Part shown: positions 1 to 17,084 of the stretch, piece by piece
How the letters are laid out: each line of letters opens with the position of its first letter
How positions within the stretch are numbered: the stretch's first letter is position 1
DNA from: Anaeromyces robustus
Taxonomy: Eukaryota > Neocallimastigomycota > Neocallimastigomycetes > Neocallimastigales > Neocallimastigaceae
NCBI GenBank assembly: GCA_002104895.1
Contig: MCFG01000592.1
Span: 1-25,592, forward strand
Reading direction: 5' to 3'
Length of the DNA stretch: 25,592 nt
The notes under the pieces: generated by a model
Seen by the model: the letters and a program-made list of their open reading frames with translations, nothing else
Told to the model about the DNA's origin: nothing
Database searches by the model: none
Translations under genes and position numbers: made by a program

Positions 1-1070
1 TATTGTAAACATTTTGAACATAATATTCATATTATGTTAGTATATGGAAAATTTTTTCCATTTTTAACGACTTCTAAAAATAGTAAAAAAAAAATTTTAC
101 CTTGTATTATTTATATTAAAGTATTTTTTTTTTGTTAAGAAAAGAAGAAAATAGGGTTTTTTTTGATACTTAAAAGAGCCAAATTTAAAATTTAAGGTAA
201 ATAACTTATCCAATTTTAAAATAACAAGTTGTGGGTGTATTATTCAATATTATTATTTATGATTAATTTTACTTAACTTTTTTTATTAGTAATGTTTATA
301 TTTTATTTTTTTGTTTACTTATACATATTTTTATTTAAATTTATTATTAGGTATGTGGCATGTTTACTTTTAAATGTTGAAATGTTTTTATAAAATCATG
401 TTAATTGTATATATATATAATATAATATAATATAATATTATATTATATATTGTATAATGCAATATAATAATAATATAAAATTATTTCATTATTATCATTA
501 GTTAATATTTTTTTCTTATTGTTCCAATATAAACTATCATACAAATGATTTGCAATTTTTTATATTACAAAATAATAAAAATTAAAAAATAATATTAAAA
601 AATAAAAATTTAATAAATAATAATAATAAAAAAAAAGAAATTCCTTTATGATAAAAAAAAAAACAACAACAAAAAACAACAAAAAATATAAATCAAATCA
701 TATATTCTAATTAATTCTAATTTATTATATTAAGTAATTCAATTAATTATATTAAATTTAATTATTAAATATTAAAATATAAAAAAATTAATACTTTTTT
801 ATCTTAATGATAAATTTTTAAATTAATTTTCATTAGAATGAATCATAATAACATAATATATTATAATATATATTAAAATTAAATATTTTAAAAATGATTG
901 GTTTTTATTATTCCTTTATACAAATTATATAATATTCTAATATAGTTTTTTTTTTGAATATATATATATTTTTTTTTTTGAATTTTTTTTTTGAAACAAA
1001 AAAGTACCTAATATATCATAATATATTATAATATATAATACTAAATAATTATTGAATATTATATATTTTA

Positions 1071-1108
1071 ATTGCTAATCTGTTTTATTTTATTAGCAGA
1101 TTAGCAAT
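1071..1108. repeat. Perfect 12-bp inverted repeat (hairpin)
   Basis: The arm ATTGCTAATCTG (1071-1082) is exactly complementary to CAGATTAGCAAT (1097-1108), with a 14-nt loop. The arms contain G and C, which makes chance less likely than for the many pure A/T palindromes nearby. No function can be assigned. Confidence 0.75.
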
Positions 1109-1307
1109 AAAAATTTTTTAAATAATATATTACTAATATATTATATTTATTATATATTACATATATTGAAGTATAAAGGCACTTAAAACATACAATGTAT
1201 AATATTTAGCTATATATTATAAATATATTATAATATATTATCAATGAATAATTTGGAGACTATGAATAAAAATTGTTTAGTAATTTTTACCTTATTCATA
1301 TTCATCA

Positions 1308-1419
<112 letters not shown>

Positions 1420-3160
1420 CAAATATATAAATAAAATTTTTATAAAATATATAAATATTATTTAAATCTAATTGTAAAATATAATCGTTTTATAATATTA
1501 ATATGTTATATATAATATTATTAATATTATATTATTATATTATATGGTATAAAAACTTTTAATATATATTGAATTAAAATCATTACATATTATAAAAGCA
1601 TTTTATAATATTTATTATATATAATATATTATATATTATTACAGATGATTTGTTTAATATTAATTAATTTCATCTTTTTTAAAAAAAGTATATACAAATG
1701 TGGAATATGTTTTATAATTATTATGGAAGATTTTTCAGGTATTTTTCTTTATTACAAAAAATTTATTTTTATTATGTTATATATTTTATATATAATATTT
1801 TAGATTATTTTTTTTATTATTCTATTTTGTTATAATATTAATAGAATATATATTTATTTTTTTTTCTGTAAAAAGTAATTAATAATAATTAATCACTTTT
1901 TTTTTTTTTCATTTAAATCTATTTATTAGGAGTATTATTATAATATTATTTGACTTTTAAAGTTCGCGATTACTTCTAATTAATATTAATGTTAATTTAA
2001 TTACTGTTTTAATTAATTACTTTAAAGTTAAATATAATAAAGAATTTTTTTCTTTTTTTTTTTTTCATTTTATTATATAATTATTAATTAATGTTTTAAT
2101 TATAAATAAAAATTATTAAAAATAATAAAAAAAACCTTTATTTATTTAAAATATTATATTATTTATAAACTTTTTAAAAATATTTCTTTAAATATATTTA
2201 ATTATTTATTTATTTTTTCTTAAAAAAAATTATAAATTTTATAGTTATTGATTAATACTTATTTATTTTTTTATTTAAAAAAATTTATTAATTTATATTT
2301 AAAAAACTCAATATGGCATTTATTATTGTATTTATTATCATTATATTTGCTTAACATAAAAATATATAAATTATTATATGATTAAATTATATTAAACTCA
2401 ATTCAAATGTTTTTTTTTTTAAATATAATATTTTATTCAAGTTAAACTTTTTTAAATATAAAATATATATAGAATTCAATATTTTTTAATAAAGTTTAAG
2501 CATAAAGGATACCATATATTATTATTATATTAATATAACAACAATATATAGTAATATAATATATGGAGTTATTAAAAAAAATATTATTTAAAAAAAAATT
2601 TAGTGAAAAAATTAATTTATTTTAAAATATTATATTTATTAAATTAAATAATATATTGGAATATAAATTAAATATTAATAACTTAGTATTAATAATATAT
2701 TAACAATTAATTATTAATTTAAAAAAATAATCAACATCTTAATATTAAACCATAAATGAAATATGATATTTGGTATTAACCAAAAATAGAATTTAACAAT
2801 AATTATTCCCAAATTTTACTAAAGTAATACTTTATTTCTATTATATTGTTAATATATATTAATCTATTAAATAAATTAATATTATTAATATAAAGTTTTA
2901 AATATAAATGATAAAATATATTTTTTTTTTCATTTTAGTATAAAAAGGAAGAATTATCCCTATCGTATTTTGGTTTCTTTTTTTTCATTTTTTATTGATT
3001 TTTTTTTTTTAGAAAAAAAGCTTTAATATTAAAAAATTGAAAAATAAAATTATAAAGTTATATTTTGTTTTAAATTTATATAAAAGTAGTTAATAAAAAA
3101 CTTATTTTATTAATTACTATAATAATTAACAATATATTAATTTTAATTATAATAATAATT

Positions 3161-3220
3161 TTAATAATAAATTCATTTTAACTATAATAATAATAATAAT
3201 TTAATAATAAATTCATTTTA
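3161..3220. repeat. Direct repeat, 20-bp unit at 40-bp spacing
   Basis: The 20-bp sequence at 3161-3180 recurs exactly at 3201-3220, separated by AAT-rich sequence. It lies about 170 bp before the velvet start codon, so it is in or near the promoter. It may be a simple replication-slippage product; a regulatory role is speculation. Confidence 0.8.
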
Positions 3221-3391
3221 TTTTCAAAGGAAATATCATTAATAAAAGAAGTGTATTATATTATAAATAAGATAAATTCATAATAAACTTGATTATATTC
3301 AATAATGAAATATTTTTAAGTAATTTTTTATATTTAATTACAACGTTTGTGAATAGTATTTTTTTTAATTAATAGAGTAAAAATTTTTGTA

Positions 3392-8825
<5,434 letters not shown>

Positions 8826-9540
8826 GCAAGAGAAAAAAAAATCTAATGATTTTTTTATTTTATTATCAAATTATAATATTTTATAATAATAATTAATATA
8901 ATTTGATTTGTATATATATTTTAATTATAATTTAATGTAATGTAATTAACTAATTAATTATTAAGTAATGATAATTGTTATTTTTATTTTTATTTTTTTT
9001 TTAATTAATATTTAGATTAATAATCTATTATTACATTACACGAAATAATTTTTTTCAATTTTATTTTTTTTTTTTATTTAATTTAATTATTATGTTTTGT
9101 TTTATGCATTTTCTTTTTTTTTTTTTCTATTAATTTCCACTTTCTATCGTAAATAGAGTTAAAAATTACAAGTAGTTTCAATAAAGTATTTAATAATAAT
9201 TATATATATATATATATTTTTTTTTTTTTATTCTTTTATAATTAACCTTTTTTATGTAATACATTTTATAATACAATTCTAATAATTAATAATTATTAAT
9301 TTAATAATTAAATAAAAATCTTTATGCACTTAATAAAAATATCTAAAATAAATATATCTAAAATATTAATTATATATTGTATAAGAATAATATTATATAT
9401 TATAAAATAAGTAAGAGATCAATAACATTTTTTAAAATTTATTTATTAATCTTTTTTGTCCACAATATTAAAAATATATATAAAATTTAATTTTTTTTTT
9501 TAAAAAAAAAAAAAAAACTATTATTTTTATAAAAAAAAAA
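8826..9540. other. 3' flank of the velvet gene, non-coding
   Basis: A/T-rich DNA with homopolymer runs follows the stop codon, and no frame looks coding. It must contain the velvet 3' UTR and poly(A) site, but I cannot place a unique signal. A small inverted repeat lies 40 bp after the stop. Confidence 0.6.
8865..8907 (+). repeat. 11-bp inverted repeat in the presumed velvet 3' UTR
   Basis: ATCAAATTATA (8865-8875) is complementary to TATAATTTGAT (8897-8907), with a 21-nt loop. Because it is so A/T-rich, chance is a real possibility. It could form an RNA stem in the 3' UTR. Confidence 0.5.
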
Positions 9541-9710
9541 ATCCTTTGAACATTGAATCTTTGATTTACCTTTCTTTTCTCTTATTAAATGTAACTTCAC
9601 TAGATTTCATCAATGACCTCTTCATCACATTTTCAGACAAAATAAAGAGACACTTTTTATATAATAAATATAATAATTACACCTCAATCTTAAGAGTATG
9701 AAAAAATATA

Positions 9711-9794
9711 TCAACCATAAATAAATTCAATAAAAGTGATGTACAAATTGTGTGCCATAAAAAAAAAAAAAAAAAAAAAAAAGTCAACCATAAA
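9711..9794 (+). mobile_element. Severely 5'-truncated poly(A) retroposon with 11-bp target duplication
   Basis: The direct repeat TCAACCATAAA occurs at 9711-9721 and 9784-9794. Between them is a 62-bp insert: about 37 bases ending in GTGTGCCAT, a run of 24 A (9759-9782) and one G. AATAAA lies about two dozen bases before the A-run, like a genuine polyadenylation signal. The 36 bases before the tail match the neighbouring element (9916-9951) at 33 positions. Target-site duplication, 5' truncation and an A tail are the hallmarks of target-primed reverse transcription. Only the 3' tip of the source is present, so its identity (LINE, SINE or ordinary mRNA) is unknown. Confidence 0.75.
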
Positions 9795-9807
9795 ATATAA
9801 TCTATTC

Positions 9808-9948
9808 CTTCTTGGGTGCTATTATTATCTATAATATTTTACTGGTTTTTATTTTTTTTTAGTATCATTTTTTTTCATTATGTGTTTTTTTTATGATTCA
9901 TGTATTTTAATTTTTAAATTCAATAAAGTTGACGTACAAATTGTGTGC

Positions 9949-9985
<37 letters not shown>

Positions 9986-9994
9986 TCTTGGGTG
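9808..9994 (+). mobile_element. Second poly(A) retroposon of the same family, 165 bp, with 11-bp target duplication
   Basis: The direct repeat CTTCTTGGGTG occurs at 9808-9818 and 9984-9994; it is GC-rich for this DNA, so chance is very unlikely. The insert (9819-9983) is 165 bp and ends in 32 A (9952-9983). Its last 36 bases before the tail are nearly identical to those of the first element 193 bp upstream, including the AATAAA signal and the GTACAAATTGTGTGCCAT end. Because this copy is longer, it shows about 95 further bases of the source 3' region, which are T-rich and have no obvious coding content. The two insertion sites were only 13 bp apart, leaving 9795-9807 as the host sequence between them. 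Confidence 0.8.
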
Positions 9995-10833
9995 GAACTT
10001 CAGCTCTTCCAGAGCTGCACTTCGATAAAGGGGAACAGAAGCATTTAAAAAAGTTCAAAGGATCTTCCTGTTCCATACTTTGTGAGGTTGGCTGATTTTT
10101 TTTTTAACGAAAACAGTACCAGTCATAATGCAGCTTTTTGGAATTGTTATTTGATTGGTATAATTCAACACCCTTTTATTACCAAGAGAATCAACGTCGA
10201 ATCGATAAGATATATAATAATAATATCTCGAATCGGGATATTATTTCAACTACAGTGCCTTCAGAGTCATCTTCTTTTACTAGAAATAATAACGATTAAC
10301 CAAGGGAGAGTTTAGTGGACACCATACTATCTTTAATTCAGATATTACTTCTTTATTTTAAATATTATTTTACCATTTAAAGAGGAGTGAAATCCGAATA
10401 GTACCCTTAAACTGAAATTATAATTATTTTAGAAATTAATTCAGAAAATATAAAATTTATTGTTTAATCAATAATAAAAATATTAACTAAAAAGTTTTAA
10501 TGTTAATAAAAAATATGATATTAAAACTGAAATAATTTTATTTATTGATTGATTGATTTATTTATATTCTTAATATAAAAAAAAAAAAGAAAAATACTTT
10601 AATAATTAAAAAAAAAATCTTTGATAGTCTATATATTTATATATTTTTGTAAAAATATATAAATATATGTGAAATTTGCATATATATATTTTATTCATGA
10701 TTATTTTATTTATATAAATTGAATAAAAAAAAAAAATATATATTAAAAAATAATTAAACTTGAATAAAAAAAAAAAAAAGATATTAAAAAATATTTTATA
10801 TAATCATTCAATTTATTATATATTAAATATATT

Positions 10834-10865
<32 letters not shown>

Positions 10866-11029
10866 TAAATATTATTTATTTTCATATCTTTATAATTTTA
10901 TCAATTAAAATTTTAAACTTTAAATGTTTATAATGGTATTAAATTAAATTAGAACATTGATCATGGGAGATGGTACTAGAATATATGTATTTATTTTATT
11001 TTTTTTTTTTTTTTTAGTTTTTTTTAAAG

Positions 11030-11115
11030 TTATATGTAATGTAATATCTTAATATCTTAAATAATTTAATATTATCATATAAATTATTAAGATAAATCAT
11101 TTACATTACATATAA
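11030..11115. repeat. Long bulged inverted repeat (cruciform candidate)
   Basis: TTATATGTAATGTAA (11030-11044) pairs perfectly with TTACATTACATATAA (11101-11115). The stem continues inward as TATCTTAAT (11045-11053) with ATTAAGATA (11086-11094), after a 6-nt bulge on the right side only. This gives 24 base pairs around a 32-nt loop. Confidence 0.8.
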
Positions 11116-11143
11116 ATAAATGATTTGATTTTTTTTTTCTCAT

Positions 11144-11184
11144 AACTTCCAGATATCTTTAGCGATTGGAGATATCTGGAAGTT
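11144..11184. repeat. Perfect 15-bp hairpin with GC content
   Basis: AACTTCCAGATATCT (11144-11158) is exactly complementary to AGATATCTGGAAGTT (11170-11184). The loop is 11 nt. It stands out from the surrounding desert because the arms are not simple sequence. No T-run that would mark a Pol III terminator lies immediately after it. The function is unknown. Confidence 0.85.
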
Positions 11185-12413
11185 CTGTTGGTTAGTTTTG
11201 ATTTTTGTTTCAAAAAATGGAAAAATTTTATTTTATTATTATTGGTATATATATATATATATAAAAGATTTTCTTCTTAGGCAGTTAAAATAGATTTAAT
11301 GATACTAATTCATTCAGTAATAATAAAAAAAAATATATATATTTAATTTATTAACACAATACAAAAAATTTATTTAAAAAACTTTGAACTATATTTAATA
11401 TAAAATATTTATGCTTTTTTATTTTTAATTATTTTTTTTTAAAAAAAAATATTACATATAAATATTATTATAAAAAAAAAAAAAATTATTATATTTTATG
11501 ATTTTGCTTTTTTTATCTTGAAAAGATTTTAAATGTCAGAAGACTAAAAAAAAAAAAATATTTTTTTTTTTCTTTTTTTTTTTCTTTTTTTCTTTTTTTT
11601 TTTTTTTTTTGTCTTAAAGCTTAATAAATAATTATTATTTTCTTTTTACCATTATTGGATTATTGACTTAACTTTTGATTGGTAATTAATAAGCTTTAAA
11701 CTCAAGAAAAATACTTTTCTTTTTTCTTTTCTTTTTTTAGTTTACTTTTTTAAGTTATTGTTAATGTTATTTTTTTTGTGTTATAAATTATTATAAAAAT
11801 TGTTCTATTATTATTACTATTATTATTACCAAAAAGAAAAAAAAAAATATTTTTTTTTTTTAACAAAATAATAAATGAGATAATACTAATTTTAAATATG
11901 TAATAAAAATATAGATATAATAAAAAATGATAATTATTTTTCTATTAATTATAATTAAAAACTAAATATTTAAAAAGGTTAAAGAAAAATTAAAATATTT
12001 TTTCTACAATGAATATTAATATTAAGTATGAATATAATAGTATTTATAAAATATTGTTTTCAAAAAAATAAAAAAAAAAAAAAAAATTAAATGTCTCCAT
12101 TTTTCGTTATATTACAGTCAGCTTTTGATTTTTTTTTTTTTTTTTTTTTTTTGTTTTTCCTCTTTTGTTTTGAATTCACATTTTAATTTTTAATGTACTT
12201 GAGATTCATTCACCAAAAATTTGTATAAAAAAAATTGTTATCAATTTTTTTTTTATTAATTTAAATTAATTTTAATATTAATTGTTATGCTAAAATTGTT
12301 TTATGTGTAAGTTTTAAGATATATTTGTTGTCATGTTATTATAAAAGATATAAAATTATTGCGTATAATTATGATGAAATTATTTGCGTATGTGTCTTAA
12401 GAAAAAAGTTGAA

Positions 12414-12444
12414 AATAAATAAATAAATAAATAAATAAATAAAT
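12414..12444. repeat. AAAT microsatellite, about 7-8 copies
   Basis: A short perfect AAAT tract, a smaller version of the one at 1309-1419. Confidence 0.9.
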
Positions 12445-13190
12445 ACTAAAAAAGTATAAAAAAATTATTTATTGATTTATTGATTTATTTATTTATCTAT
12501 TTATTTAATATAAATGCTTAAGTGAATTAATAATTATATTGAATATATTATAAACATGTGCATGTGTATGTACGAAATGCGTATATATATATTATATACA
12601 TATGAATTGTATATGTGTGAGTAAATATATTCTATTCAAAAAAGAAATGAAAATATGTAATATCTTTATGAAATGCTTTTCTTATAATTTTCTATATCTT
12701 TTGTTCTTTTTTTTTTTTTTAGTTTATCTTTTTAAATTTGTTTATCTTTTTTAATTTTTTATTTTTACTTTCTTTTGTATTTATTTTATAATATATGATA
12801 ATTATATAAATAACTAATACTAAAAGAAAAGCATTATTTATATGTATATATGCGTGGTTATTTTATATTATATGATGATTATAAATTGTTGTTAAATAAT
12901 ATAATAAATAATTAGTGTAAATTTTTTGTTCATATATATATAATACTTTTTAATAAATTTCAAATATATATAATTTTTTGTTTATAAAATAAGTCTTTAT
13001 ATTGTTTGTAATAATATATATAATTTAAAATAATGTAATAAATTTAAATATAAATAAAATATTATTTATATATAAAAAAAATGTAAATATAAATATATAT
13101 TAATATAATAAATATATAATTTATATTCCTTTTATATAAAAATTATCATACAATTTAAAAAAATTTTTTTTTTTTTTTTTTTTCTGTTTT

Positions 13191-13220
13191 GGTTTGATTT
13201 GGTTTGATTTGGTTTGGTTT
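13191..13220. repeat. 10-bp minisatellite GGTTTGATTT, three units
   Basis: Two perfect units and a third with one change (GGTTTGGTTT) follow a T-run and CTGTTTT. This gives one strand an unusual regular spacing of GG pairs. Confidence 0.9.
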
Positions 13221-13700
13221 ATATTATTTCATGTCTATTTGAATCATAAATTATAATTTATAATTCTTTTGTTATTATTTACTATATAAAAAAAAAAGGT
13301 CTCCTATATTGCTTTTCATGATTTTTTTTTTTTTTTTTTTTGTTTAAATTGTACACATATGAAAAAATGTATAATATTGTATATGTTGTATATAATTAAA
13401 ATGAATAACTATTTTAATTATTTTTTTCTTTTAGTATGTGTACTTTAATTTTAAGAAAAAAAAAAAAAATACAAAATATTTTTTTTTTTTATTATTATTA
13501 TTCTAAGAAAACAATTACAAAATATAAATATAAATACATATTTATATTAAGAATTAATTGATGAATGAATTTCAGTTTTCTTAATTTTTTTTTCTTCATT
13601 CTTAGCAATAATAAAATTAGTATTATTATTTTTCTCTATCTATTGAAAAATTCAATAATTATACTTATATATTTGTCTTTATTTTAATTGTTTAAATATT

Positions 13701-13779
13701 ATAAATATACATATATAATCACTTAATTTCAATTAATTAAAATAAAGATAAATATATAAATATACATATATAATCACTT
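13701..13779. repeat. Direct repeat, 24 bp identical at 55-bp period
   Basis: The 24 bases at 13701-13724 recur exactly at 13756-13779, and the sequence after each copy is also similar (AATTTC versus AATTTT). This looks like a short tandem duplication with small later changes. Confidence 0.8.
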
Positions 13780-14036
13780 TAATTTTAATTATTAATATTA
13801 TTAATATATTGGTTTAAGAATGATATTTATATAAAATATTTATACTATTGGGTTATTATTATTATTTAAAATTGTCGCTGATGATTTTTTATTTCTAATT
13901 AATTATATTTATTTTATTTTATATTTATTCTTTTTTTTTAATAAAAAAAAAAAAAAAGTCAAGATAACTGTCATATATGATTATAATATAATATTTAATA
14001 AAATATTAAATATATTATTAGTTGAAAAATGTCTTT

Positions 14037-14077
<41 letters not shown>

Positions 14078-14248
14078 ATATGAACAATGTCTAAATAATA
14101 TGCTATAAAAATATGATAAATTACTTAAATTATTTTTATTATTGTTGTTAAAAAAAAAAAAATGTATATATTTTTAAAATAATTATGAAATATATAATAA
14201 TAATAGATAAAATAATAAAACAATTTTATAAATGATCTTCATTTTTTA

Positions 14249-14290
<42 letters not shown>

Positions 14291-14621
14291 CTAAAATAAT
14301 TTTAAATTGTATGATATATTTTTTTTTTTATATTTTAAATTATATTTTATATTATTATTATTACTTTTTATAAATATGATAATATATAAATTTTTCATTC
14401 ATTAAATTGTATTATAAATATTAAAAAAAAAATAACACAATGGATTTTATTATATTTGAAATTATTTAACGTGATTCTTCTAGTTATTTCTTTTTTTTCT
14501 TTTTCATTTTTTTGATAAATATTTTTTTTTTTTTATTAATTATTACCTTTATATATGATTTCTTCGATTTATAAAATGTAATGATATTGATTTTGATTTT
14601 GAATTTTTTTTTTCAAAGAAT

Positions 14622-17048
14622 TTAAACATCAAAATAGTTATTACATCTATTTAAAAATCCAACTTTTTGTTTTCTTTTGATTTTTTCATTCACCTTATTT
14701 TGTTCTTCTGTATTATAAAGATAATAATAATCAGAATCATCACTACCATTATTCTTATTTGTTTTTCTTATATAAGTATTATGAATTTTTTCAGAAGTTG
14801 AAGGGGCAGTAGTATATAAATCTGATGAATCATCATAAGAATTCTTTTTATGAGTAGTAGTTGTAGTTGTAGTATAATAATAGTCATCTTCATTGACTGG
14901 ATTCTTACCTTTATTCTTTTTTGTATTTGATTTATTACCAGTACAACGTCCAAAAAGACTAAACTTCTTTTTATTCTTTTTTTGTTTATTATTTTTATAA
15001 ATATCTTCCTCTTCTGTTTTAGTTGTAGTAATATATTCATAATCCTCATAGCCATTAACCATTGGCTTTTTAGTTGTAGTATTTGTTGTTGTAGTAGATT
15101 CCAAAACTTCTAGTCTATTCTTTTCTTTTAAGTCTTGAAGACTTTGATTAATTTCATTTAATTTATCCATTTCCTTTTGAGCTTCTTCACTATTACCTTT
15201 ATTATGGAATAATTTAGCATTTCTTTTAATACTGGAACGTTTTAAAAACTCATATTTTTCAATTGATTTCATAGTGGTATTAGCAACATTTTCTAAATCA
15301 TCATCTATTTCATCATGATTTTCAACAGAAAAGTCATGGTTATTATGTTTAGTTTTAGTAGTAGTAGTAGTGATATATGTATTATAATCTATATCATTTT
15401 CATCTTGTTTAGTGGAAACAAAAGAATTTGAACTTAAAGTATCACTACTTAGACTACTAACACTACTTACAGTACGACTAGAACTAGAAGTACTAATATC
15501 AACTAAACTATTAATTCTTTGAATATAATCATATGATAATTTTGCCATAGCACTTTGATTTGCTGATTGATTAGCTGATAAATTTGCTGATAAATTTGCT
15601 GAATCATTTTGAGTTAAAGTTTTTGATTCAGTGTAATAATCATTAGTAGTTTCTGTAATTGGTGTTTGTAATGAAGTTCTTTTGACAACAATTGGTTTAG
15701 AAGAAGAATTAGTAGTTGTAGTTGTAGTAGTAGTATTTATGGTTTCAGTAACTTCTGGTTGATAAGTAGATGTAGTAGTTTTATAAGAAGTAGTAGTTCT
15801 TGGAGGATAAGTAGTTGTTTTTGGATAATTAGTAGTAGAAGTTTGAGAGATTCTTGGAGTATAAGTACTTGTTTGAATTTGTACAACTTTTTGTGGGTAA
15901 TTTGGACGTTGAGTTGTTGGATGATTATTTTTAACTTCAGTAGTTATTGGAATATTTGGAACTTGGTTTGCTGGTTGGAATGCAGTTTTAACTTGAGAAA
16001 CTTTTTGTGGAATAGCATAGGATGAAGTAGTAAGATTAGTTGGTTGATAAGTAGTTGTAGTAGTAGTAGTTGTTGTAGTAGAAGGTTTACCACCTTCAAT
16101 AATTTGTGGTGAATATTGTGGTTTATTATAAGTAGCGGTTTTAACATAAGCTACCTTTTGAGGAATAGATTGCTTTATTGGGGTAGTTTTTGGAGTAGTT
16201 TTTGTTGATGTAGTAGTTATAATATCGTTTTCATTAATTTTTTGTAAATCATTATTATTAGTTGTAGTTGTAGTAGTAATAGTTCTAATAATTTTCTTTA
16301 CTACAGGGGTAGTTGATGTAGTAGCTGAAGTAGAAGAAACTTTTGTTGAATTTGTTGAATAATTAATTGGGTTATTTGTGGTGGATGGAATACCAGTATT
16401 TGTATTTGTAGTTGTTGTAACAACTCTTTTAACATTTGGGGAATTAGAAGTAGTATTAATTGTATCATTATAGAATGGATTGGAATTAGAAATAACCTTT
16501 TTAATAGTAGTTGAATTATTATTAGAAGAAGAAACATTTGGTGAATATGTAGTAGTAGTAGTAATAACCTTGACGGTTTTATTACTATTTGGTTTTTGTT
16601 GATAAGATTCTGTTGTTGTAGTTTTTGGTTGTTGATATTGATATTGATCTTGTTGTTGATGTGATGGAAGAGATTGGGATTTGTTATAATGGGTATCCGT
16701 ATAAATTGGATAAGCAGTTATTTCATTAACAAGTGTTGGAGAAGAATAATTTTCATTAAATTCATTACTAATTGATTCATTAATTGTTGGTAAATGACCA
16801 TTCTTTAAATTATCATCGAACCATGATTTACGATTAGTACTAATTTTAAATTCATGAACCTTTGGTACTTTAATAGATTCATTAACTATTGGATAAGTAG
16901 TTACATCAGTAATTAGAGTTGGTGAATAAATAGATTCATTAACTTCAGTACTAATGGTTGGTGAATAAAGAGTCTCTGTTAATTGATTAATAGAAGATGA
17001 AGTATGATGTTGTTGGTGTTCCGAATGTTGTTGTTGAATTGGTAATGA

Positions 17049-17084
<36 letters not shown>

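Larger units (their letters stand above)
9541..10440 (+). pseudogene. Possible decayed coding locus interrupted by two retroposons
   Basis: This island is less A/T-monotonous than its surroundings and has protein-like but broken frames. From 9543 one frame is open for about 55 codons (SLIYLSFLLLNVTSLDF...) to a TGA near 9700. From about 9984 another frame reads LGGTSALPELHFDKGEQKHL and on to CEVG before a stop at 10093-10095. The same frame, after further stops, reads FLELLFDWYNSTPFYYQ and ends RNNND at a TAA at 10300-10302. I found no GT..AG intron that joins the last two parts cleanly. No family is recognised. Two retroposons lie between the first and second parts. It could be a pseudogene, a fragment of an older transposon, or an unrecognised RNA gene. 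Confidence 0.35.
10441..14621. other. AT-rich intergenic region between the convergent genes
   Basis: No coding frame or RNA gene is recognised. The region holds many long A or T tracts, for example 10842-10865, 12129-12152, 13158-13183 and 14039-14067, plus T15 followed directly by A26 at 14250-14290. It also holds a pair of hairpins (11030-11184), an AAAT microsatellite (12414-12444), a GGTTTGATTT minisatellite (13191-13220) and a 55-bp-period repeat (13701-13779). The last part contains the 3' UTR of the kinesin-like gene, which reads leftward into it. Confidence 0.65.

Noticed and set aside
1698-1738. Possible short first exon starting MWNMFYNYYGRFF
   Set aside because: No coding continuation follows any acceptor downstream; chance frame.
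9541-10063. 11-bp inverted repeat ATCCTTTGAAC / GTTCAAAGGAT as terminal repeats of a DNA transposon
   Set aside because: The match does not extend, the flanks show no target-site duplication and there is no transposase-like frame. It may be chance.
9880-10315. Two overlapping small + strand frames as intact genes
   Set aside because: One reads through the retroposon poly(A) tail as poly-Lys, and the other starts inside the degraded block in a less protein-like frame. Neither is an intact gene.
10333-10445. Direct repeat TTAATTCAGA as another retroposon target duplication
   Set aside because: The 10-bp match is A/T-rich and the segment between has no A tail or similarity to the two real insertions.
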